A DNA stretch of 64,000 bases from Microvirga ossetica (GCF_002741015.1 NZ_CP016619.1:248001-312000); one strand, 5' to 3'. Counted from the first letter of the stretch, positions 36,101 through 44,464 are shown. Made by a program: numbers and translations. Notes: a model not told the origin generated them from the sequence alone.

Positions 36101-36493
36101 AGTGCGCAGGAAGGCCTTGGCCTCGTGGAGGCCGCCCTGACCCAGATCCGACACACGGGAGGCCAATGGATTGAAGCAGAGCTTCATCGGGTTCGGGGTG
36201 AGTTGCTGCTGGCAAGGAGCGAGCCTGATCAGCAGGAAGCAGAACTCTGCTTCCACCGAGCTCTCGCCTTAGCGAGGGGTCAGAACGCAAGGCTTTGGGA
36301 ATTGCAGGTGGCAATGAGCCTTGCTCGGTTGTGGAGCAATCAACACCGGACGCAAGCGGCTCATGACCTTCTCGCTCCGATCTGCAGCCTGTTCAAGGAT
36401 GGCTTTGAGATATCCGCTCTGCGTGATGCAGAGATCCTACTTGATAGGCTTGCACCGATTCCGCGCGATGGAGCCGATCATCTGAATCCGTGA
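33179..36493 (+). CDS. SAM domain - adenylate cyclase - AAA ATPase - TPR protein
   Basis: 1104 residues counted from TTG 33179. The N-terminal SAM domain (YEQAFRDNDIDASLLPTL, LRELGILSLGHRKRLLAAI, about 1-50) is followed by a class III cyclase (VMFVDLVGSTALSSRLDPED, LMGDGVLAYFGWPSADEDD, about 70-250), an AAA/STAND ATPase with Walker A VVGEAGIGKSR and Walker B LIVIEDVHWIDPTT (about 260-560), and a long helical repeat part to the end. The layout is typical of large rhizobial signalling proteins; cyclase activity is probably controlled by ATP binding and protein partners. The start is uncertain: upstream in-frame codons add WLQGLG, part of the SAM helix, but no initiator is found, so a 5' frameshift near 33150 is possible. 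Confidence 0.85.
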   Translation: MGLGQYEQAFRDNDIDASLLPTLTDGDLRELGILSLGHRKRLLAAIPELTKPDEEKPKVVLDRTPQAERRQLTVMFVDLVGSTALSSRLDPEDMRKVLHAYQNAVTGEIARLGGNLAKLMGDGVLAYFGWPSADEDDPERAVQAGLTIVQAVGRLSTPFGEPIAARVGIATGLVIVGDLIGEGAAREEAVVGETPNLAARLQEAAPAGAVVIAAGTRRLLGDTFDLRDLGPVYLKGFDRPVNSFEVLRPRLAESRFEARHPDRSLPMFGRDQELALVLERWRQSVAGEGQAVLVVGEAGIGKSRLVQALLDETAEDPHIVLRYQCSPQYTGTPLWPVVQQLGFAAGFVPEDGDEQKWQKTEALLRRGTDDVSEAAPLIASLLGIEAESPYPFQELSSQQRRARTQAALIQQLLGLERRHPVLIVIEDVHWIDPTTLELFSQVLDRIANARVLMVLTSRPDNQPNLGGHPHVTRLTLNRLGRGSTEAIVSRLSGSQSLPPAVLREIAARTDGVPLFIEELTKAVLEAGMTAPGAVPVSLYASLLARLDRVTGVREVAQVAACVGREFSYSLVAAVSPVSEADLQSALDRLTAAELIFRRGTPPETHYAFKHALVRDAAHESLLKDRRQQLHASIAQALEEHFPESWDMEPELLARHYTEAGLTEQAVEYWRRAGEQALARSAMAEAVTHLTEGLAVLRSLALGQERQQHELRLQLALGQASIAGKGFAAPETGRAYARARELCLELGDVPQLFPVLYGQSVFYFQRGELREAHEIACELLRLGRERLNAAAQMIGHRMVGSTLCQCGRFAESRDAFEAALALYDPVRDRGSGLVYAIDTRVMCLSWLSHLYLILGDPDQALALSRRVPAHVGELEHPGTAAVALAWGCIFDQLLRDPHNAETQAQAAIALGTEQGFPLYRAAGSVVHGWAQAEVGRVADGLAEMRQGLADYRATGAEMWSPYFLGLLADASRREDSAQEGLGLVEAALTQIRHTGGQWIEAELHRVRGELLLARSEPDQQEAELCFHRALALARGQNARLWELQVAMSLARLWSNQHRTQAAHDLLAPICSLFKDGFEISALRDAEILLDRLAPIPRDGADHLNP

Positions 36494-36806
36494 GCTGAAT
36501 CGAGTTCGCTCCGGAAGGTCTGCATCGGTTCAAGTTGGAAAGTACAGACATGCCAGATGAAGGTCTGCTCATCGCGCGAGACCAGACCATTCTGGCTTCA
36601 TCACGGACCGTTCCGTGACAACACTTAAGAATAAGCCGGGAGTGGACGGAGGATAGGCTTAGAACGACTCACTTCGTCGTTCCTGCTCTCCGGTTCGGCT
36701 TGGCTCGAACACGGGCGAGCCTCCCTTGCCCCAACGTCTGGCTACCTATTGGCTACCTGGGAGAAAACAGCGCAAAGGGCCTACGCCGGTAACCCTTTGA
36801 TATTTT
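36494..36806. other. Intergenic stretch with a short direct repeat
   Basis: 313 bp without a gene. TTGGCTACCT-like units occur twice around 36735-36760, and an imperfect hairpin (AAAGGG...CCCTTT, about 36775-36797) lies next to the tRNA-like sequence. These could belong to an integration junction. Confidence 0.35.
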
Positions 36807-36884
36807 TGGAGAGCGCGCTGGGACTCGAACCCAGGACCCTCTGATTAAAAGTCAGAGCGCCTAATGCACGGGCTCGGCCACCAC
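36807..36884 (-). tRNA. tRNA-Lys(UUU)-like sequence with a degenerate acceptor stem
   Basis: On the minus strand: D-arm GCCGAG...TTAGGC, anticodon stem-loop CTCTGACTTTTAATCAGAG (anticodon TTT, Lys), T-arm CTGGGTTCGAGTCCCAG, then CGCGCTCT and an encoded CCA. The anticodon, T-arm and 3' end are perfect, but the 5' acceptor strand (GAGTGGT) pairs at only five of seven positions with CGCGCTC. The 5' side overlaps the stop codon of the MBL gene. It is either a divergent tRNA or a tRNA 3' part left at an integration junction. Confidence 0.5.
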
Positions 36885-37682
36885 TCAATGCCCCGGCAGC
36901 ACCAGGATTTTGGGGCTCTTCGGCATTGTGGCGCGCGACAGGGTGATGGCCGCCGTGTTACTGAACTCCACTGCAAAGTGCTCCCGGGCCGAGTCGAGAA
37001 ACCGGTTGAGCGTCGACGGACCGAAGAAGTGCATCGGGATCATGAGCGGCGCGTTGATCGCGCGCAGCACCTCCATCATGTCGAAGGTCTCGAGCGTGTA
37101 GCCGCCATCCACCGGCACCAGCAGAACGTCAATGCGCCCCAGTTTCTTCAGATGCTCGGGCGTGAGGGTGTGATGCAGATGGCCGAGATGGGCGATGCAC
37201 AGCTGGGCGGTCTCGAACACGAAGATCGAGTTGCCGTCGTATTCCGTTGCTCCACCGAAGCTGCGGATGTTGGTTGAGACATTCCGGATGCGCACATCCT
37301 CCACCGTCAGGTCATGGTAGGCAGGACCTCCGGCAGGGTTCCAGCCTCGGAGCACATGCTTGATCCCCGAATCCGGATGATAGCTGAAGTGGGTGGAATG
37401 GGCCTTGTTCATCGTGGCCACATCGGGCGTGATGGGTGGACGAGTGCCGTCGTTGTAGTCGGTGGCGATCCGCACCCCTTGCGGTGTTTCGATCATGAAG
37501 GTGGCGTGGCCAACAAACGTCAGGCCAACCTCATCCTGGCGCATGGCAGCCCAGGAGAACAGAGCCTCTCGTAAGGCGATCAATCCTGGGCAGCTCTCTG
37601 GCTCGGCTGCGGCGGCTGGTAAGAGCAGACACAAGCCAACGAACGCAGCCGCCGCACGAAGGCTTTGTGTCAACGTTGTCAT
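36885..37682 (-). CDS. Exported MBL-fold metal-dependent hydrolase (UlaG-like)
   Basis: 265 residues from ATG 37682. The signal peptide (LRAAAAFVGLCLLLPAAAA) is followed by a metallo-beta-lactamase fold of the UlaG-like branch: LTFVGHATFMIETPQGVRI, NKAHSTHFSYHPDSGIKHV, CIAHLGHLHHTLTPEHLKKL, DVLLVPVDGGYTLETF and APLMIPMHFFGPS. The metal ligands fit H-x-H and D/G patterns, but the first HxHxDH motif is modified (THFSYH). Periplasmic. Its start is 28 bp after the stop of the penicillin-binding protein gene, so the two form an operon and may act in cell-wall work. The stop codon lies in the tRNA-like sequence. Confidence 0.75.
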   Translation of the reverse strand: MTTLTQSLRAAAAFVGLCLLLPAAAAEPESCPGLIALREALFSWAAMRQDEVGLTFVGHATFMIETPQGVRIATDYNDGTRPPITPDVATMNKAHSTHFSYHPDSGIKHVLRGWNPAGGPAYHDLTVEDVRIRNVSTNIRSFGGATEYDGNSIFVFETAQLCIAHLGHLHHTLTPEHLKKLGRIDVLLVPVDGGYTLETFDMMEVLRAINAPLMIPMHFFGPSTLNRFLDSAREHFAVEFSNTAAITLSRATMPKSPKILVLPGH

Positions 37683-37710
37683 GAGCACCGCCTTTCCAGG
37701 CCTGACGGGC

Positions 37711-39630
37711 TCACGTCCTTTTCCCTCCAGGAACAGGATCGTGAGCGGATGGCCCCTTCGGGAGGGCCACGGACGGCCAGAGCACAGAGAGCCAATCAGT
37801 CATCTTTCCCGGTTCAGCATGCCGCTTGGTCCGCGCGCTCGCCAGTCGTTGCTCCTCACGTTTCTGTCGCCGCTCGCTCCAGTCATTCACCGCATTGGCA
37901 ACACGTCCGAAGTAAGCCGCGGGGGCACCAGCGCCGGCAAGTGCGGGCCCGGTCTCGCCGTGCCGCCGGCCCATCCAGATCCCGAGCACGTGCTGCTCAC
38001 TCCAGCCGATAAACCAGGCATCAGTGTTACCGGTTGATGTCCCGGTCTTGCCGTAGGTTGCCCAGTCTCTCAACCGTGCCGCGCGCCCGGTCCCGCTCTG
38101 AACCACCTCGCGGAGAACCGTCTGTGTCGGCTCGACACACTCCTCCGGAATGACCCTCTTGCGCATGGTCGTCAGAAAGTCAGCTCTGACCTGGCCCCGC
38201 CCGTCAATCACCGCAAGCACTCCCGACGGGGTGACCCGGTAGCCGCCATTGGCCACGGACGCGTAGGCTGCTGTCATGGTCATGACGTGGCTCGAGTAAG
38301 AGCCGAGGATGAAGCTTGGATCATCCATCCGACCAGGATCGATGCCGATGCGTCGGCTGACGTCCGCGAGGGTGTCGGCTCCGATCTCTCGCGCCAGCCG
38401 CACCGCCGCGGCATTGCGTGACGAGGCAATCGCCTCCTTCAGCGTCGTCCAACCGCGGTAGCCCAGTTCGCCGTTCGAAGGCCAATTTCCTGTGACGGGC
38501 TGGTCGAGGACGCGGCTTTCAGGGGTTTTGCCGGCCTCGCAGGCGGCAATCAGCAGCGGCAGCTTCGCCGTCGAGCCGGTCTGCACACGGGCCTTCACGG
38601 CATTGTTGAACTGTCGCTCAGCCCAGTCGACAGAGCCGACCATCGCCTGCACCCGTCCGTTCGGAGCCATCATCACCGCGCCGGCGTCATACGCGGGTGG
38701 GACAGCCTTGTCCTTGACGAGCCTGCTGAGCTGGTGCTCCGCCATATGCTGGATGCGAGGGTCCAAAGTGACGAAGAACCGGACCGTCTCCCCCGGCTGC
38801 ACGTACTTGTCCCCCCAGGTCGCCACGACCCATTCAGTGAAGGCCTGCGGCTGGATCTTGAACTCCGGCAGCATGCCAGGGCGGATGCCTGCCTTCTCAG
38901 CCTGGCGGCGTTCCTTGTCGGTGATCAAGCCCTGCTCCGCCATCAGCCTCAGGACGAGAAGCGCACGCTCGCGCGCCTGGTCGCGGGTCTTCTCCCGAAG
39001 CGGGTTCAGGCGTGCAGGGGCTTTGACCATGCCGGCCAGAAGTGCCGCCTCGTAGAGTGTTAGATCCTGAGGCTCTTTGCGGAAGTAGTGCCGGCTCGCC
39101 CGGTAGAGCCCGACGATGTCGCGTCCGCCGAACTCAATCTGGTTGAGATAGGCGGCCAGAAGTTCCTCTTTGCCAATCGCCTCATCGAAGAGCCCGGCGT
39201 ACCAGACCTCCGCGCCTTTGCGCTCGAGGCGGCTGAGCACATCACTCGCTCTGAGATCGTGGAAGACCAAGTTCTTGAGGAGCTGCATCGGGATCGTGCT
39301 GCCACCCCGGCTGAGACCTCCTTTGAGCACGGAGAGCAGGGAAACAACATCGACCCCGCCGTGGTCGAAGTAACGTTTGTCCTCAACAGCCACGATAGCC
39401 TTCTTCATCACCTCGGGGATCTCTGATGGTGCGAGCACGACGGGGCAGCGGCAATAGGCGTCCCATCCGGTTGTGGTGCGGGTGACCATCACTTGTGGCG
39501 ATGCCACGAGAAGACGGAGCGACCGCGGCTGGAGATCCCAGAAGTGCACCGGGTCTGCGGCTTGTGCTGTGGGTACGTGGGAGAGGCAGGTGAACAGGAG
39601 AGCAGTGGCGAGAGCCAGAGCGCGGGTCAT
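37711..39630 (-). CDS. Class A penicillin-binding protein (transglycosylase/transpeptidase)
   Basis: 639 residues with a cleavable or anchoring signal (MTRALALATALLFTCLSHV). The GT51 domain has AIVAVEDKRYFDHGGVDVVS (catalytic Glu), GGSTIPMQLLKNLVF, and LAAYLNQIEFGGRDIVGL. The transpeptidase domain has QTGSTAKLPLLIA (SxxK Ser), SSRNAAAV (SxN) and YGKTGTSTGNTDAW (KTG). All catalytic motifs are present. It polymerises and cross-links peptidoglycan at the inner membrane. It is shorter than housekeeping PBP1a and closer to the PbpC-like accessory forms. First gene of an operon with the MBL hydrolase. Confidence 0.9.
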   Translation of the reverse strand: MTRALALATALLFTCLSHVPTAQAADPVHFWDLQPRSLRLLVASPQVMVTRTTTGWDAYCRCPVVLAPSEIPEVMKKAIVAVEDKRYFDHGGVDVVSLLSVLKGGLSRGGSTIPMQLLKNLVFHDLRASDVLSRLERKGAEVWYAGLFDEAIGKEELLAAYLNQIEFGGRDIVGLYRASRHYFRKEPQDLTLYEAALLAGMVKAPARLNPLREKTRDQARERALLVLRLMAEQGLITDKERRQAEKAGIRPGMLPEFKIQPQAFTEWVVATWGDKYVQPGETVRFFVTLDPRIQHMAEHQLSRLVKDKAVPPAYDAGAVMMAPNGRVQAMVGSVDWAERQFNNAVKARVQTGSTAKLPLLIAACEAGKTPESRVLDQPVTGNWPSNGELGYRGWTTLKEAIASSRNAAAVRLAREIGADTLADVSRRIGIDPGRMDDPSFILGSYSSHVMTMTAAYASVANGGYRVTPSGVLAVIDGRGQVRADFLTTMRKRVIPEECVEPTQTVLREVVQSGTGRAARLRDWATYGKTGTSTGNTDAWFIGWSEQHVLGIWMGRRHGETGPALAGAGAPAAYFGRVANAVNDWSERRQKREEQRLASARTKRHAEPGKMTDWLSVLWPSVALPKGPSAHDPVPGGKRT

Positions 39631-39860
39631 TTCAGGCCCTATGACGCGCCGACCGATTCGGCGCCAAGGCCTCCAACAAACATGATGATTATGGCTGAAA
39701 CTGGTATGTTGTTACGGTCAAGCTCTGTGCTGCGTCCGCTGCGTTACAGCTTGTCAGAAAGCCGAGATTCCAGCCTGTCGTTGATCTCTGCCATCATCGA
39801 CGGTTCGGCCGGCCATAGGGAGAGCTGCACCTGAGCGATCCTGACTGTTCACGTCAGGCG

Positions 39861-40229
39861 CTAGCTCGTGCGCCGTGCAGGCCTTGCTATCAAGCGTGAT
39901 GCTCTTACCCCGTCCTCATTCTGATGTCGGGCAGGCCTCGTCGTGCGAGCGCTGTGGTGGTCCTGGATCTCGCCATCATGGTCTTCGGCGTCGCCCCTGG
40001 TGCTGCGAGGCTGCATAGGTCGCGCGCGTTGCTTCACAATCTGTTGCATGCGATCCAGCGCCTCCTGAACCTCAGGACGATCCGAGATCTCCCTGGCGGC
40101 GAATTCGTGCCGGCACAGCCGACAGGTCAGATCAGCCCCAAAGTGAAGTTTCCGCAACCGGACCTTGAACAGCTGATGGCAGCGCGGACATGCTAGATCG
40201 ATCCGCGTGCTCCCATGATCCTCGAACAA
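39861..40229 (-). CDS. Small zinc-ribbon protein
   Basis: 122 residues from a TTG start at 40229 (GGGGGAG upstream). Two C-x-x-C pairs (DLACPRCHQLFKVRLRKL and ADLTCRLCRHEFAARE) form a zinc ribbon in the first 50 residues. The rest is low-complexity and charged (RPEVQEALDRMQQIVKQRAR, then a His/Arg/Asp-rich tail). Probably a DNA- or protein-binding accessory factor; no specific family recognised. Confidence 0.55.
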   Translation of the reverse strand: MFEDHGSTRIDLACPRCHQLFKVRLRKLHFGADLTCRLCRHEFAAREISDRPEVQEALDRMQQIVKQRARPMQPRSTRGDAEDHDGEIQDHHSARTTRPARHQNEDGVRASRLIARPARRTS

Positions 40230-40313
40230 GCTATCTCCCCCAGTTGAGGTTTGTCCGGAAGCCCTGAAGCATGGCAGTAAGGCGACAAGGAGGCGCCACC
40301 TGTGCGGGAGACC

Positions 40314-41474
40314 CTAAACGATGCCCCAGGCGCGGTAACGGGTGCGGCCGGTGAGCTCGCGCGGCAGCGCGCCGCCCAGTTGGGCCAGCATCAGGTCGAT
40401 GGCCTTGGGCGTGACCTTGAGCAGCTTGGCCCCAAGTGGCACCGTCACCAGCGGGCGCGACAGGAACAGCCCGACCAAACCCGGCAGCTTCGAGTTGCTG
40501 CGGGTCTTGGATGTGACCCGGTTCATCAGCTCGCGCGCCAGAATCAGCCGGTCGAGGTCCTTGTTGGCGATCGTCAGCGCCTCCTCGATGACGCTGCAGT
40601 AGCCATCAAGCTTCTCCTTCGCCCCTTCCCTGCCCTGCGGCCGGAACTTCGACTGCTTGAACCCGGCCGCGAGCGGCAGCAGATGGCTCGTCAGGCCGCG
40701 GGCCCGCAGGATGGAGGCAGCCATCGTGAGACCGAGCCAAGGCTGGCGGGTATAGAGGTTGAGATCGAGCCAGGCATTCCATGCGACTGCCGCCGCTGCA
40801 ACAGCAGGCCAGTGGGACGTCCGTTTGACCAGATCGAGCCACAGGTCCTCGCTCTCAGTCTCATCCTGTTCCGGATCATAGACAAGATGCGAGCGGTTCT
40901 TGCGCAACGGGGTCTCACCGGCGAGCACCTTGCTGGTGCGGTCGAGCAGGGCGTCGATTTCGGCAAAGTGCGCTGCCCACGGATCGACATCGTTGGCATG
41001 AGGCGGATAGGCCTCGTCATCGTCTGGATCGGGCCGCTTCACCTTTGAGCGCTGCGCCACCTCGTCTGCGACGCCGCCAATGCCTCTCAGAGCCGCCAAT
41101 CCATCGATCGAGAGGGGCCAGGGCGCCTTGCGCGCCATCGCCGTGCGCCGGGACTTCAGGGCCGCAGCGGCCCGGGTCAGTTCATGGGTGGGGTGGCGCA
41201 CGTCCATGCCGGCATCGTGCAGCACCAGATCGCCGACATCGACGAGATGACCGTCGAGGATCAGCGCCCGCACGGCTTCGGTCATGTCGCAGCGTGACTG
41301 CCAGCCGGCAGCCAAGCCGGAGGCCTCCAGCCGGGCGTCGAACCGGAGAACGGCGATCGTGATCTGCTCGAGCCGACCGACGATGGTCTCCCACGGCAGG
41401 TCCGGGAGGTCGTAGGTACGGGGGATCAGCCGTTCCTCGTCGTCGAACTCCCTTGCCCTGCTGCCGAAAGCCAC
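40314..41474 (-). CDS. DUF1612/HTH replicon protein (RHE_PE00001 family)
   Basis: 386 residues from GTG 41474. The N-terminal part has LPWETIVGRLEQITIAVLRF, then MTEAVRALILDGHLVDVGDL, then VLHDAGMDVRHPTHELTRAA, a highly conserved block. The C-terminal helix-turn-helix is VTVPLGAKLLKVTPKAIDLM. This family occurs almost only on rhizobial plasmids and islands, often near a recombinase and rep genes, as here. It is a likely DNA-binding protein of unknown role. Confidence 0.8.
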   Translation of the reverse strand: MAFGSRAREFDDEERLIPRTYDLPDLPWETIVGRLEQITIAVLRFDARLEASGLAAGWQSRCDMTEAVRALILDGHLVDVGDLVLHDAGMDVRHPTHELTRAAAALKSRRTAMARKAPWPLSIDGLAALRGIGGVADEVAQRSKVKRPDPDDDEAYPPHANDVDPWAAHFAEIDALLDRTSKVLAGETPLRKNRSHLVYDPEQDETESEDLWLDLVKRTSHWPAVAAAAVAWNAWLDLNLYTRQPWLGLTMAASILRARGLTSHLLPLAAGFKQSKFRPQGREGAKEKLDGYCSVIEEALTIANKDLDRLILARELMNRVTSKTRSNSKLPGLVGLFLSRPLVTVPLGAKLLKVTPKAIDLMLAQLGGALPRELTGRTRYRAWGIV

Positions 41475-41708
41475 GCTTGCGCCCTCAAGCTAAGTGATTG
41501 ATCTCAGAGGTTGTAGCTTGGCAAAGAGAAGCTAGGCAAGGCCTCGCTACGTCACGGGGTGAGGCAATTTGACATTCTACTCGGCGACATTCGTTGCGAG
41601 TGAACGCGTTGCTACCAGCAGCCCTCAGAACTTCATAGCGGCTAATACAGGCACGAAATGAAGATCGAAGCTATTGTTTTTTAAGCCATTTTTGGCTGAT
41701 CTGCGACG

Positions 41709-41844
41709 GCCCTCCCCTCCCCTGCCGGTTAGCAAAATGGCTTGAGAAACGTCTTCAAACGATCCTTTTCTCATGATCGCGAAGTATGTACAAAGAGCTG
41801 AAAGCTCATCAGAAATTGACACATGGCTCCCTCCCCTACTCGGC
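41709..41844 (+). other. Res-like recombination site A
   Basis: About 136 bp matching 49156-49294 in inverted orientation. Three blocks are conserved with matched spacing: a ~56-bp block (CAAAATGGCTT then CGTCTTCAAACGATC), TATGTACA exactly 20 bp later in both, and CCTCCCCTACTC about 38 bp after that. The spaced-block structure and its position over the start of a serine recombinase gene look like a resolution site with subsites. Confidence 0.65.
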
Positions 41845-42731
41845 AGCGCCTGATTGGCTACGCCCGCGTCTCGACCGAGGAGCAGGCAACAGACGCTCAG
41901 CTTGATGAGCTCAAGGCTGCCGGCTGCGAGGTTATCCATCAGGAGCACGGATCCGGCGCCTCCCGAACTCGGCCGGTTCTCTCCCGGCTCATCCGCGAGA
42001 TCTCGAAGGGCGAAGTCCTCGTGGTCGTTCGGCTCGATCGCTTGGCCCGGTCGGTCAGCCATCTCCTCGAAGTGATCGAGACGCTTGAGGAGAAAGGTGC
42101 CCACTTCAAATCCCTCAGGGATCCAATCGACACGTCGACCCCGCAAGGCATGTTCTCTCTGCAGGTCCTGGGCGCCGTCGCTCAGCTGGAGCGATCGCTC
42201 ATCTCGGAGCGCACGAAGGCTGGCGTGAAGGCGGCAGTGGCTAAGGGAAAGAGGCCGGGGAACCCCGGTTTGCGTGAGGGACGGCCGGACGCAATCCGCA
42301 AGACCGCCCTCGCCCGCGACCGCGTCTATCTGGGCGACCTTTTGACGGCAGCGGATGCCTTCCTTCCCGTCGTCCGTCAGATGCGGCCGGACCATAGCTG
42401 GCGAGATGTCGTGCAGGTGCTGAATGCACGAGGCCAGCGGTGGACGGATCAAAGCCTCCGGAGGGCGATCAAGCGATTGGTTGCCGAGCGGATGGCTGAG
42501 CCGGAGTTGTTACGGAAAGCCGGAAGACGTCCGCCGGACGATCGCATCATGACCCTGATTGCCGGCATCGCGATCTCTAACCCGACCCTTACCTTGCGTG
42601 AGATCGGCGCTCAGCTGGAAGGGATGCGAGAGCGGACGCCACGGGGCGGGAGAGAATGGAAGGCCAGCTCGGTCAAATTCCAACTCGATCGGGCCCGCAA
42701 AATTGGCCTCGCAGTCCCCGAAATCCAGTGA
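41823..42731 (+). CDS. Serine recombinase, resolvase/invertase family
   Basis: 302 residues. The catalytic domain begins RLIGYARVSTEEQATDAQLD (Ser17), with LVVVRLDRLARSVSHLLEVI (catalytic Arg pair) and GMFSLQVLGAVAQLERSLIS. A long helical C-terminal domain of ~120 residues (MRPDHSWRDVVQVLNARG, LTLREIGAQLEGM) is larger than in Tn3 or Hin recombinases and resembles plasmid multimer-resolution proteins of rhizobial replicons. Site A covers its start, so it likely regulates itself. Confidence 0.85.
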   Translation: MAPSPTRQRLIGYARVSTEEQATDAQLDELKAAGCEVIHQEHGSGASRTRPVLSRLIREISKGEVLVVVRLDRLARSVSHLLEVIETLEEKGAHFKSLRDPIDTSTPQGMFSLQVLGAVAQLERSLISERTKAGVKAAVAKGKRPGNPGLREGRPDAIRKTALARDRVYLGDLLTAADAFLPVVRQMRPDHSWRDVVQVLNARGQRWTDQSLRRAIKRLVAERMAEPELLRKAGRRPPDDRIMTLIAGIAISNPTLTLREIGAQLEGMRERTPRGGREWKASSVKFQLDRARKIGLAVPEIQ

Positions 42732-42837
42732 TCGCGATGCTGTCACCAGAGTTTGCGTTCGAAGTGCGACACTTGGATAGCTTGTGCCACCCTTGGTAGT
42801 CATGATGACCTGCCAGCAGGTCGTGGACAGGTCGCCG

Positions 42838-42856
42838 GTAGGTCAAATTGACCTAC
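42838..42856. promoter_or_regulatory. 19-bp inverted repeat, operator-like
   Basis: GTAGGTCAA, one A, then TTGACCTAC: 9-bp perfect arms. It shares the GGTCA...TGACC core with the parS-like palindromes near repA, but with a different centre. Confidence 0.45.
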
Positions 42857-43026
42857 AAGCCACGGATTCGATAGCCGCGACGGCGCTTCCGCTGGAGCCA
42901 GTGCTCCAGAGCTTCGAGCGTCATACCCTGATGTTCGTAGATTTCTACACGTTGGTGGCGAGGCATCCCAATACCGCCCTACTCGCCGACCCATGCCGCT
43001 TACGGATGCTGGCTGCTCGCATTCGC

Positions 43027-43407
43027 TCACCACGTCTCGCCCGGGTTCTCAAACTCCATCAGCTCGCCCCCAATCCGAAAGAGGGCATCATCAAGAGGCG
43101 ACTTGCCTCCGCCGGCGCCTATCGGCCAGAGCCCCCTCCCCTGCCTTCGGACGAGCCTGCGCTTCACGAGCCGCGTAGCCTCTACCGCGAGATAGGCCAG
43201 TTCCCGATCCGGCATGCCATCCAGGAGTTCGTCAATCTCGGGCCTTGTTGCCTTCGCGCCGAGCGTGCCCAACGACACTGGCTCCGGCGCCCGGGTCTCT
43301 TCACGCACCGGCCTCGGCGGGGAGGTCCGGCGGGCTGGCTTGGCAGGTAACGGAGGTGCCCCGAACAGGTCTCCTTTACGCTCATCGCGAACCGGGTTTC
43401 GCGCCAT
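43027..43407 (-). CDS. Hypothetical replicon protein
   Basis: 126 residues with an excellent GGAGGGGG site before ATG 43407. A disordered Pro/Arg-rich N-terminus is followed by a helical part: LGAKATRPEIDELLDGMPDR, then ELAYLAVEATRLVKRRLVRR, and GKSPLDDALFRIGGELMEF. I recognise this outline from Methylobacteriaceae plasmids, where it is annotated hypothetical. Confidence 0.6.
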   Translation of the reverse strand: MARNPVRDERKGDLFGAPPLPAKPARRTSPPRPVREETRAPEPVSLGTLGAKATRPEIDELLDGMPDRELAYLAVEATRLVKRRLVRRQGRGLWPIGAGGGKSPLDDALFRIGGELMEFENPGETW

Positions 43408-43516
43408 TCCCCCTCCAGTCCGTTTTCCTCTCGTTAACCATAGTGGGTGCCACGCCTTCGTCCTTCAACCGAAACGGTGACGGTACTGATGGTTGCGCGA
43501 GAGAATGGCCCCTCCC

Positions 43517-44464
43517 CTACAAAGGGTTGCTCTGTTCAATGGAAGGTGCCGGACGGTCAGCTTCATGATGATGCGACCCGTCATCCGCCGGGGCATCGGA
43601 CGTCGTCCCGATCCCATTAGCAGGCAGTCGCATAAGAAGGCTGCACAGGCGCGCCAGTGTCGAGCGCAGATCATGGCGGTGGACCACCATGTCGACCATG
43701 CCGTGTTCCTTCAGGAACTCGGCCCTCTGGAACCCGTCGGGCAAGTGCTCGCGGATCGTCTGCTCGATCACCCGTGGTCCGGCGAACCCGATCAGGGCTC
43801 CTGGCTCGGCCATATGGACATCACCCAACATCGCATAAGAGGCCGTCACCCCGCCCGTGGTCGGATTGGTGAGAACGACGATATACGGGAGCTTTCTCTC
43901 GCGCAGCCGCTGGATCAGTACCGTGGTTCGTGCCATCTGCATGAGGGATAGGATGCCCTCCTGCATCCGGGCTCCACCCGAGGCGGTGAACGCCACAAAG
44001 GGAGTGGCTCGCTCGATCGCCGTTTCGGCACCTTGGATGAACGCCTCCCCGGCTGCCACCCCGAGCGAGCCGCCGATGAAATCTGGGTCGTGGGCTGCCA
44101 CGGTCATCGGCAGGCCTTCGACGGTTCCTGTGCCGACTTTGATCGCGTCCGCTAACCCGGTTTTCGTCCGGGCCTCTTTCAGGCGGTCGGTGTAGCGCTT
44201 GGTGTCTCGGAACTTCAGCGGATCGGATTCTCCGTCTGGGACTGGCACGTCCGTCCACTGGCCCTCGTCGAAGGTCAGTGTCAGGCGCTGGATCGCCGAC
44301 AGGCGCATGTGGTGGCCAGAGCCTGGGATCACCCATCGGTTGGCCTCAACATCCTTTTGGAACACCACTTGCCCGGAATCCGGGCACTTGATCCAGAGGT
44401 TGTCAGGCGCATCCCGCTTGAACAGGGTTTTGATCTTTGGCGCGACATCGGTAATCCAGCTCAC
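43517..44464 (-). CDS. accD: Acetyl-CoA carboxylase carboxyltransferase subunit beta
   Basis: 315 residues from GTG 44464 ([18 protein letters not shown]). It carries the full carboxyltransferase beta fold: [79 protein letters not shown] and [20 protein letters not shown]. The N-terminal zinc-finger cysteines of E. coli AccD are mostly replaced ([19 protein letters not shown]), as is normal in the rhizobial form. AccD acts with AccA in the cytosol to make malonyl-CoA. A copy sitting in a replicon core, with no accA or folC beside it, may be an extra paralogue or a relocated essential gene. Confidence 0.9.
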   Translation of the reverse strand: MSWITDVAPKIKTLFKRDAPDNLWIKCPDSGQVVFQKDVEANRWVIPGSGHHMRLSAIQRLTLTFDEGQWTDVPVPDGESDPLKFRDTKRYTDRLKEARTKTGLADAIKVGTGTVEGLPMTVAAHDPDFIGGSLGVAAGEAFIQGAETAIERATPFVAFTASGGARMQEGILSLMQMARTTVLIQRLRERKLPYIVVLTNPTTGGVTASYAMLGDVHMAEPGALIGFAGPRVIEQTIREHLPDGFQRAEFLKEHGMVDMVVHRHDLRSTLARLCSLLMRLPANGIGTTSDAPADDGSHHHEADRPAPSIEQSNPL

